Source: JACZXC01 sp036447375
GTDB lineage: Bacteria; Myxococcota_A; UBA9160; SMWR01
Length of the DNA: 5,137 bases
Direction: 5' to 3'
Assembly: GCA_036447375.1 (NCBI GenBank)
Contig: JAZFUU010000246.1
Span: forward strand, 1 to 5,137
The position numbers and the translations under genes were made by a program. Each line of letters begins with the position of its first letter. Position 1 is the first letter of the stretch. The notes below the pieces were generated by a model. It saw only the letters and a program-made list of their open reading frames with translations. It searched no databases and was not told the origin of the DNA. Shown here one piece after another: positions 1-5,137 of this stretch.

Positions 1-728
1 ACCGCCGGGAAGGACGCGGGCCACTCGGTGTTGTGATGCGAGTGCATCGCTTCGTCCAGCGCCCGGGTGGCTTTGCAGTTTCGCCATGCGTTCATGTCGC
101 CGAGCAACAGGGCCGATCGGCCTCGAAGCTGCGGGTGATCCAGGAGCAAGCGCACCTGCCGGTGGCGAGTGCGGTCACCCAGGGCGAGATGCGTGGCAAC
201 GATGGCGAGCATTCCCGTCTCGCACTCGAACTCGGCCACCACCGCCACCCGACGCTCGAGGCGCGAGAAACTGAGGTCCACCATCGAGACGCCGGCAATC
301 GGCCAGCGCGAGAGAATTGCGTTGCCCAGTTCGCCACGCCTGTGGACCCGGGTAGCAGCGAAGGCCACGTGAAGACCCAGGGCGTCGGCGAGGCTCTCCA
401 GAGGATCGTCGCCCCGTAGCGGCCGCAGCACCTCCTGGAGCGCGATGACGTCGACATCGAGCTCCGAGATCACGAAGCCGGCCCGAGCCGGATCCGGACG
501 GGTGCGTCCGTTGAGACCGGTCCAGCGATGGACGTTGTAGGTAGCGACCCCGAATTCTCGGTGCATCGGACCCGACCGTGTCGAGGCGGCGGGTGCCCGC
601 AGCAAGCAGAGATGGGGCGTCGTCAGGTGGGCTACGGCACGGGCCCCCCGAGGGCTCGACGCTTTCTTGCGCAGGCGCGCAACCCGTTGCGCGACCAGGG
701 TTTTCCGTGTCTTACGGGTCTTGTTCAC
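1..728 (-). CDS. Endonuclease/exonuclease/phosphatase (EEP) family protein, N-terminal part, cut by left edge
   Basis: A metal-dependent phosphodiesterase or phosphatase of the EEP fold (DNase I, sphingomyelinase, inositol phosphatase relatives); substrate cannot be told from sequence. The minus frame is open to the left edge, giving 242 complete codons from GTG 728-726. Motifs in family order, numbered from that start: ATYNVHRW (62-69, Asn65), IALQEV (95-100, metal-binding Glu99), GNAILSRWP (135-143), a VATHL strand (177-181, His180) and GDMNAW (210-215, Asp211 and Asn213). The final SDH-containing segment lies outside the window. ATG 566 is the alternative start and would begin just before the EEP core; residues 1-54 would then not exist. 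I favour GTG 728 because third-position GC between 566 and 728 is about 76%, like the core (about 78%), and falls to about 57% upstream of 728. The extension is basic (KTRKTRKT near the start) and I do not recognise it. It is divergent from the ast-like operon and probably functionally separate. Confidence 0.88.
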   Translation of the reverse strand, partial: MNKTRKTRKTLVAQRVARLRKKASSPRGARAVAHLTTPHLCLLRAPAASTRSGPMHREFGVATYNVHRWTGLNGRTRPDPARAGFVISELDVDVIALQEVLRPLRGDDPLESLADALGLHVAFAATRVHRRGELGNAILSRWPIAGVSMVDLSFSRLERRVAVVAEFECETGMLAIVATHLALGDRTRHRQVRLLLDHPQLRGRSALLLGDMNAWRNCKATRALDEAMHSHHNTEWPASFPA

Positions 729-919
729 CCCAGCATCCCATCCCAATTCATTGCTTCGTGCTTCACCCGTTGGAAATAGCCAGCCGAGAACAGACCCCCG
801 AGAAAGGCGACGGAGAACGGCCCGCTGCGCAATCGGATCACTCAACCACCCGTCGTCAGAGACCTTTGCGAACTTGAGCACAAGCCGTCGCCGGACCCGA
901 CCGATACGGATGGTCTCTC
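729..919. other. Divergent intergenic spacer
   Basis: A 191-bp spacer between the leftward EEP gene (if GTG 728 is its start) and the rightward aminotransferase, so it should hold promoters for both directions. It is less GC-rich than its flanks around 735-780. I looked for -35/-10 pairs on both strands and found none with acceptable spacing; for example TTGAGC at 874-879 and CGATAC at 902-907 are 22 bp apart. No strong Shine-Dalgarno precedes ATG 920 (the nearest purine run is around 908-913), and I saw no convincing hairpin or operator. The minus frame remains open across it to a stop at 918-920, but its codon bias is not coding-like. Confidence 0.6.
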
Positions 920-2299
920 ATGGCGCGCTCCAAACCCAGCCCTCTGGAAAGCCTTCTCGACTCGCCGCGGGTTCGCGACGCGGCTCGGGTGCTCATCGAT
1001 GCCGTTCAAGAGGAGGCAGCCGAGCGCACTCTGACGCCGCAAGCCTACGAGAAGGCCGTGCGCCAGCTGGGCCGCCTCCGGGGCCGACCGCTGCTCTACC
1101 GCTACCTGGCTCAGGGCCGGGGTCAGGGCGCTCGAGTCACCCTGGCCGATGGGACCACAAAGCTCGACTTCATCGGCGGCATCGGAGTCTACGGCATGGG
1201 CCATAGCGATCGAGCGCTACTCGAAGTCGCCGTGGTGGCGGCGGCCGGAGACACCGTATTTCAGGGACACCTTCAGCCCGGGCCCGAAACCCTGCGCCTC
1301 TCCCGTGGCCTCCTGCGCCACGCGGGGTCCCGGCTCAAGCACGTCTGGCTCTCGGTGTCGGGCGCCATCGCCAACGAGAACGCGCTGAAGATGCTCTACC
1401 AGAAACACCACCCCGCCGACCGAATCGTGACGTTCGAACGCGGCTTCGCCGGGCGCACCCTGGCCATGGCGGAACTCACCGACAAGCCGAGCTTCCGCGA
1501 GGGGCTTCCGCTGCGGGGCAACGTCCTCACGGTTCCCTTTTTCGACCCCACGGATCCCGAGTCGACCCAGCGCAGTCTGGACGCCCTCGAAGCCCATCTT
1601 GCGCGTCATCCGGGGCGGATCGCCGGGATGCTCTTCGAGCTCGTGCAGGGCGAAGGCGGCGTTCACACCGCACCCCGCGAATTCTTCGTCGCTCTGATGG
1701 AACGCTGCCAGCGAGCCAAGCTCGCGGTCTGGGTCGACGAGGTACAGACGTTCGCCCGCACCGAGGAACTCTTCGCCTTCCGGACCTTGGACCTCGCGGA
1801 CTACGTCGACCTGGTCACAGTGGGCAAGATGCTCCAGGGGAGCGCCGTCCTGTTCACCCACGCCTACAACCCCCGGCCCGGCCTGATCGCCGGGACCTAT
1901 GCGGGATCCACCGTGGGGATGGCGGTTGGCGCGAGTCTGATCGAGCGACTCGAGTACGAGGGCTACCTGGGGCCCGACGGACGCATCGCCGTTCTCGAGC
2001 GGCGACTGGGTCGCCGGTTCGAGGCCTTCCGGAAGCGGCTGCCGCGGGCCGTGGGCCCTCGCTCGGGAATCGGCGCCATGCAGGCCTTCGTTCCCTTCGA
2101 CGGGTCGGCCGAGGTAACCTCGACGGTCATGCGAGCGGCTTTCGAAGAGGGACTGCTCATCTTCAGCGCCGGATCTCGCCCGACCAAGATCCGCATGTTG
2201 CTTCCGCTCAACACCACCGACGAAGAGCTCGAATCGGGCTTCGCGATGCTCGAGAAGGCGATCCGGCGGGTGGGCGACGAGCTGCAGTTTCCGTGTTGA
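920..2299 (+). CDS. PLP-dependent class III aminotransferase, probable AstC-position succinylornithine transaminase
   Basis: A 459-residue fold-type I, class III (ornithine/GABA aminotransferase-like) enzyme. Visible landmarks: the LADGTTKLDFIGGIGV strand (75-90), GMGHSD (92-97), the PLP-phosphate loop SGAIANENALK (147-157), AGRT (177-180), FELVQGEGG (239-247), the cofactor-pyridine Asp273 in WVDEVQ (271-276) and the probable Schiff-base Lys303 in TVGKMLQG (300-307). It is first in an operon with AstA and AstD homologues, so the likely reaction is transfer of the amino group from N-succinylornithine to 2-oxoglutarate, giving succinylglutamate semialdehyde. It differs from classical AstC/ArgD: it is about 50 residues longer, with a roughly 70-residue helical-looking N-terminus; the usual TGxGRTG after DEVQ is TFARTEEL; and the glycine-rich lysine loop (AKGLGGG type) is replaced. 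The lysine loop recalls lysine 6- or GABA-aminotransferases, so another omega-amino substrate is possible. Start ATG 920 fits the family N-terminus. The family is certain; the substrate is inferred from context. Confidence 0.9.
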   Translation: MARSKPSPLESLLDSPRVRDAARVLIDAVQEEAAERTLTPQAYEKAVRQLGRLRGRPLLYRYLAQGRGQGARVTLADGTTKLDFIGGIGVYGMGHSDRALLEVAVVAAAGDTVFQGHLQPGPETLRLSRGLLRHAGSRLKHVWLSVSGAIANENALKMLYQKHHPADRIVTFERGFAGRTLAMAELTDKPSFREGLPLRGNVLTVPFFDPTDPESTQRSLDALEAHLARHPGRIAGMLFELVQGEGGVHTAPREFFVALMERCQRAKLAVWVDEVQTFARTEELFAFRTLDLADYVDLVTVGKMLQGSAVLFTHAYNPRPGLIAGTYAGSTVGMAVGASLIERLEYEGYLGPDGRIAVLERRLGRRFEAFRKRLPRAVGPRSGIGAMQAFVPFDGSAEVTSTVMRAAFEEGLLIFSAGSRPTKIRMLLPLNTTDEELESGFAMLEKAIRRVGDELQFPC

Positions 2300-3312
2300 T
2301 CCTGAGGCCAATCGCCGAGACGGACATCGAATCCCTCGTCGACCTGGCCCGTCAGCTGGATTCACTGAACCTTCCCAGCGATCGCGAGTTCCTCGAGCGG
2401 CGCATCCGCGCGTCGCTGCGCTCCTTCGCCCAACAGCTCGATGACTGGCGCGACGGCATCTACGTCTTCGTGCTGGTCGATGCCGACGCGGCGCGCTGCG
2501 TGGGAACTTCGACGATCGTGGCCAAGCTGGGACGCCCCGAAGTGCCTTACTTCTGGCTCGGGGTGACCCGCGAGGAACGCCGAAGCGCGGAGCTGAATCG
2601 ACGCTTCGTGCATACGAAGCTTCAGCTCTTCTCGACCGAAGACGGTCCCACCGAGATCGGAGGGCTGATCCTGGATCCGGCCTACCGCCGCAGTCCCGAG
2701 AGCTGCGGCAAGGCGCTCTCCATCGTTCGCCTCGCCTACATCTCCAGGCACCCGGATCGATTCGAGCGCGAGGTGATCGCCGAGATGCTGTCGCCCTTCG
2801 AAGAATCGGGGGAGAACCTGCTCTGGAACGCCTTCGGCACCCTGTTCACGGGCCTGAACTATGGCGAGGCCGATCGACTCTCGGCGAGCAACAAGCAGTT
2901 CATCGCGGACCTGTTTCCCCGCGACCCGGTCTACGCGACGCTCTTTCCGGAATCCGTGCAGGCCATCATCGGACAGACCCAGGCCACCGCGGCGGCCGCC
3001 ATCCTGAAAAAGGTTGGCTTTCGCTACCTGCACCAGGTCGACCCCTTCGACGGAGGTCCCTACTACGGAGCGGCGCGAGACGCGATCTCATCGGTTCGCG
3101 ACCGCCGACGCCTGATTCTCCCGGGACTTCCCTTCGAAGACATCGAGCCCTCCGAGGGCACCCTCGCGCTGCTTTCCGCCGAGGGGCAGTTGGGGTTCCG
3201 CGCCACCGTCGTTCCCCTCGACCCGGAAGGGGCACCGCTGGTCCGGAAGGAATGCCGTGAGGCTCTGGGCGTGGCGGCCGGCGACGCAGTGGTCGTGACG
3301 CCGCTTCCCTGA
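2293..3312 (+). CDS. astA: Arginine N-succinyltransferase family protein (AstA-like)
   Basis: A 339-residue protein close to E. coli AstA (344) in length and colinear along its whole span. AstA transfers succinyl from succinyl-CoA to the alpha-amino group of arginine, the first step of the AST pathway. Recognisable blocks: LILRPIAETD at the N-terminus; a GGLILDPAYRR block (123-133) containing Leu125, equivalent to the succinyl-CoA-contacting leucine of E. coli; VIAEM (161-165); NKQFIADLFPRDPVYATLFP (200-219); IGQTQ (226-230); and GFRYLHQVDPFDGGPYY (242-258). The last is the signature that separates this family from other GNAT-like folds. Gln230 stands where E. coli has His229, annotated as the proton donor. 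The start is GTG 2293, overlapping the aminotransferase stop by 7 bp; TTG 2296, giving a TTGA overlap, is also possible. Either implies translational coupling. The Pseudomonas AruF/AruG arginine/ornithine succinyltransferase subunits are relatives, so ornithine or another amino acid could be the acceptor. Confidence 0.88.
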   Translation: MLILRPIAETDIESLVDLARQLDSLNLPSDREFLERRIRASLRSFAQQLDDWRDGIYVFVLVDADAARCVGTSTIVAKLGRPEVPYFWLGVTREERRSAELNRRFVHTKLQLFSTEDGPTEIGGLILDPAYRRSPESCGKALSIVRLAYISRHPDRFEREVIAEMLSPFEESGENLLWNAFGTLFTGLNYGEADRLSASNKQFIADLFPRDPVYATLFPESVQAIIGQTQATAAAAILKKVGFRYLHQVDPFDGGPYYGAARDAISSVRDRRRLILPGLPFEDIEPSEGTLALLSAEGQLGFRATVVPLDPEGAPLVRKECREALGVAAGDAVVVTPLP

Positions 3313-3318
3313 GACATC

Positions 3319-4740
3319 GTGGCCGAGATTCTCCTCAGCACCTCGCCGGCAGACCCCGATCACGAGATCGGGCGATTCGAAATCGCCGACGCATCCGCCG
3401 TGGACGCCGCCGTGTCCCGGGCGCGTCGCGCCCAGCCCGCCTGGCGTGACGCCGGCTTCGAGACGCGCGCCGCGGTGCTCCGCCGGTTCCGCGACGCGGC
3501 CCGGGAGGCCAGCGATGAACTCGCGGTCTTGATCGCACGAGAGATGGGCAAGGCGCACTGGGATGCGCGCGGAGAGGCGGCCCTCGTCCCCGGGAAAGTC
3601 GACGCCACCCTCGAGGCCGGCATGGATCTCGTGGCGCCGATGGAAGCCGGCGACGGCGCCCGGGCCAGCTTCCACCCCCGCGGCGTCCTCGCGGTGCTGG
3701 GACCCTTCAACTTTCCCGCCCACCTGCCCAACGGACACATCGTTCCCGCCCTCGCCACCGGCAACAGCGTGGTCTTCAAACCCAGCGAGCTCACGCCGGC
3801 GGTGGGAGAGTGGGCCGTTCAGCAGTGGAGGCGCGCCGGACTGCCCGAGGGCGTCCTCGAAATCGTTCAGGGGCGGGCCGAGACCGGTCGGAATCTGGCG
3901 CTGCACCCGGACGTCGACGGTGTGCTTTTCACGGGGTCCTATGCGGTGGGTCGAGCGCTGCGGGAAGCCACCCTGGATCAGCCGCGCAAGCTGTTGGCGC
4001 TCGAGATGGGGGGAAACAACGCCATCGTGGTGTGTGCCGACGCAGACCTCGACCGCGCCGCCGCGGAGGCCGCCCTTTCGATCGGCGCGACCACCGGCCA
4101 ACGCTGCTCGTGCGCCGGCCGCCTCTTCGTCGAAGCCGGCGTCGCTGATGCCTTCGCAGAAAAGCTGGTTGCCATGCTGCGCGATGCGAAAATCGGCCCG
4201 CCGCTGGACGCCGGAGTCTTCATGGGGCCCCTGGTGTCCGAATCGGCCTTTGACACCGTGTCGCGCTACCGCGATCTCGCTGTCGAGGCGGGAGGCGAGC
4301 GGCTGCTGAGCGTGGAGCCCGGTCGCCCACCGCCCTACATCGGTGCCGGACTCGTTCGCTTCGACAGCCTGGACCAATCCCACGACTACCAGCGCGACGA
4401 GATATTTGGTCCCGAGGCCTCGCTCTACAGCTTCGACGATTTCGACGCGGCCATCGCTGCCGTCAACGACTCGGAGTACGGACTCGTGGCATCGATCTTC
4501 AGCGCCGATCGGAGTCGCTACGAATACGGCGTGGGCCGCATCCGCACCGGCCTCCTCAACTGGAACCGGGGCACGATCGGCGCGAGCGGAAGACTCCCCT
4601 TCGGCGGCACGGGTCGAAGCGGCAACGACCGTCCCGCGGGCATCACCGCGACGATCTACTGCACGGTTCCCCAGGCCCACCTGGAGACCGAGGCGCCCTT
4701 CGACCCCGCTTCCCTGCCCCCGGGCCTGCCCCGTCCCTGA
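3319..4740 (+). CDS. astD: N-succinylglutamate 5-semialdehyde dehydrogenase
   Basis: A 473-residue NAD(P)-dependent aldehyde dehydrogenase that oxidises succinylglutamate semialdehyde to succinylglutamate, the fourth AST step. The match to E. coli AstD (492 residues) is strong: RGVLAVLGPFNFPAHLPNGH (121-140, oxyanion Asn131), VVFKPSELTP (151-160, cofactor Lys154), FTGSYAVG (204-211), LALEMGGNN (226-234, general base Glu229), TGQRCSCAGR (259-268, nucleophile Cys263), EIFGPEAS (361-368), NWNRGTIGASGRLPFGGTG, and an LPPGL ending like that of AstD. The HLPNGHI and CSCA variants separate AstD from generic ALDHs. It begins 6 bp after the astA stop with GTG 3319. That stop (3310-3312) is in the same frame, so the protein cannot start earlier and really lacks the usual N-terminal ING-W strand, about 20 residues. 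No strong Shine-Dalgarno is visible, consistent with coupling to astA. This is the most conventional enzyme in the operon. Confidence 0.94.
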   Translation: MAEILLSTSPADPDHEIGRFEIADASAVDAAVSRARRAQPAWRDAGFETRAAVLRRFRDAAREASDELAVLIAREMGKAHWDARGEAALVPGKVDATLEAGMDLVAPMEAGDGARASFHPRGVLAVLGPFNFPAHLPNGHIVPALATGNSVVFKPSELTPAVGEWAVQQWRRAGLPEGVLEIVQGRAETGRNLALHPDVDGVLFTGSYAVGRALREATLDQPRKLLALEMGGNNAIVVCADADLDRAAAEAALSIGATTGQRCSCAGRLFVEAGVADAFAEKLVAMLRDAKIGPPLDAGVFMGPLVSESAFDTVSRYRDLAVEAGGERLLSVEPGRPPPYIGAGLVRFDSLDQSHDYQRDEIFGPEASLYSFDDFDAAIAAVNDSEYGLVASIFSADRSRYEYGVGRIRTGLLNWNRGTIGASGRLPFGGTGRSGNDRPAGITATIYCTVPQAHLETEAPFDPASLPPGLPRP

Positions 4741-4745
4741 ACGGC

Positions 4746-5137
4746 ATGAGCAGCGCCGATACCGAGAGCCCGCCGAGTCCGCCCAGCTCGACGTATCCGC
4801 CCAGCCCGACGCATTGCTGGCAACGCACGTTGTTGATGGGCGATCCGTCTCACTTCAGCGTGAAGGGCGGCGCCAATCCCCACACGCGCACGCGTTGGGG
4901 AACGCGCCGAAGCGTGGACCGCGACCTGGCGATCCGTCAATGGCACCGGCTCAAGGACACCCTCGAAGACCTGGGCGTGCGCGTGCTGGTGGTACCGCCG
5001 GATCCGGCACAGCCCGGTCTCGTGTATCCGGCCAACGCCGGATTCCAGACCGGAGTCGATGACGAGAAGCCACTGGCCGAGAAGACGTTCACCCTGTCGA
5101 ACCTGCTGCCGACCCGCGCCGGAGAGAAGATCCACTA
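4746..5137 (+). CDS. Guanidino-group-modifying enzyme (amidinotransferase/DDAH/AstB superfamily), N-terminal part, cut by right edge
   Basis: The frame is open from ATG 4746, 5 bp after the astD stop, to the window end: 130 complete codons. After a Pro/Ser-rich leader (about residues 8-22) comes a typical pentein-fold N-terminus: RTLLMGDPSHFSV (27-39), NPHTRTRWG (44-52), an AIRQWHRLKDTLEDLGVRV helix-strand (62-80), VVPPDPAQPGLVYPANAGF (82-100) and FTLSNLLPTRAGEK (115-128). The LMxxPxHF opening and ANAG segment resemble amidinotransferase/dimethylargininase-like proteins more than the FDGLVGPTHNY opening of canonical AstB. However, the distance from the ANA asparagine to the FT--NL block is close to that recalled for AstB. 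The operon position is that of astB, so the inferred role is removing the guanidino carbon from N-succinylarginine, either fully (two NH3 plus CO2, giving succinylornithine) or as a deiminase or amidinotransferase. The catalytic His and Cys lie beyond the edge, so activity cannot be judged. No Shine-Dalgarno is evident. Confidence 0.8.
   Translation, partial: MSSADTESPPSPPSSTYPPSPTHCWQRTLLMGDPSHFSVKGGANPHTRTRWGTRRSVDRDLAIRQWHRLKDTLEDLGVRVLVVPPDPAQPGLVYPANAGFQTGVDDEKPLAEKTFTLSNLLPTRAGEKIH

Noticed and set aside
33..457. Plus- and minus-strand open frames within 33-457 in frames other than the EEP frame
   Set aside because: The EEP motifs (QEV, GNAILSRW, THL, GDMNAW) all lie in one minus-strand frame that runs off the edge; these other frames encode low-complexity Arg/Ser/Pro text.
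567..903. Exact 12-mer CGGACCCGACCG at 567-578 and 892-903, near ATG 566 and ATG 920
   Set aside because: A 12-base match is expected about once or more by chance in 5 kb of GC-rich sequence, and the first copy would be inside the EEP gene if GTG 728 is the start.
899..915. Inverted repeat GACC...GGTC just upstream of ATG 920 as a possible operator
   Set aside because: Only four base pairs match, with a 9-base loop; too weak to support a binding site or hairpin.
729..917. Continuation of the EEP reading frame upstream of GTG 728 up to the stop at 918-920
   Set aside because: It stays open, but third-position GC falls to about 57% against 76-79% in the genes, and no domain is visible, so it is probably non-coding spacer.
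667..1206. A 179-codon plus-strand open frame crossing the spacer into the aminotransferase
   Set aside because: It overlaps the aminotransferase in another frame and is Arg/Ser/Pro-rich with no motif.
1217..2365. A 382-codon minus-strand open frame opposite the aminotransferase
   Set aside because: Antisense to clear class III aminotransferase motifs and rich in Gly, Arg and His without family signatures: a shadow frame.
3088..4680. A 530-codon open frame on the minus strand opposite astD and the end of astA
   Set aside because: It is entirely antisense to two strongly supported genes, shows no recognisable domain, and is the expected by-product of high third-position GC in astD.

Overview
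This is a GC-rich (roughly two-thirds G+C), densely coding bacterial window. It holds one truncated gene on the minus strand, a 191-bp divergent spacer, and four tightly packed plus-strand genes, the last of which is cut by the right edge. GC content, third-position bias and divergent versions of proteobacterial enzymes suggest an uncultured high-GC lineage of deltaproteobacterial type (Myxococcota, Desulfobacterota or Binatota-like). That placement is a guess: there is no rRNA or other phylogenetic marker here.

Positions 1-728, minus strand: the N-terminal part of an endonuclease/exonuclease/phosphatase (EEP) superfamily phosphodiesterase, running off the left edge. It has a basic N-terminal extension of about 55 residues, whose extent depends on start choice (GTG 728 or ATG 566). 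Positions 729-919: spacer between divergent starts, with no promoter I can defend.

Positions 920-5137, plus strand: a class III aminotransferase (920-2299), an arginine N-succinyltransferase AstA homologue (2293-3312), a succinylglutamate-semialdehyde dehydrogenase AstD (3319-4740) and the N-terminal part of a guanidino-group-modifying enzyme (4746 onward). Junctions are a 7-bp overlap, a 6-bp gap and a 5-bp gap, so this is almost certainly one operon. The order aminotransferase-A-D-(guanidino hydrolase) matches the C-A-D-B part of the enterobacterial astCADBE operon for arginine catabolism (arginine -> succinylarginine -> succinylornithine -> succinylglutamate semialdehyde -> succinylglutamate -> glutamate + succinate). 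By analogy, an AstE-like desuccinylase should follow just beyond the right edge.

The most interesting point is that the operon keeps the enterobacterial order while its members diverge. AstD is nearly canonical, but AstA has Gln where E. coli has the annotated proton-donor His. The aminotransferase has an unusual lysine loop and a long N-terminus. The B position holds a protein that reads more like an amidinotransferase/DDAH-type enzyme than a standard AstB. The cluster may be a divergent AST branch, possibly with altered chemistry at the guanidino step or a different acyl group or substrate. That is inference from motifs recalled from memory.
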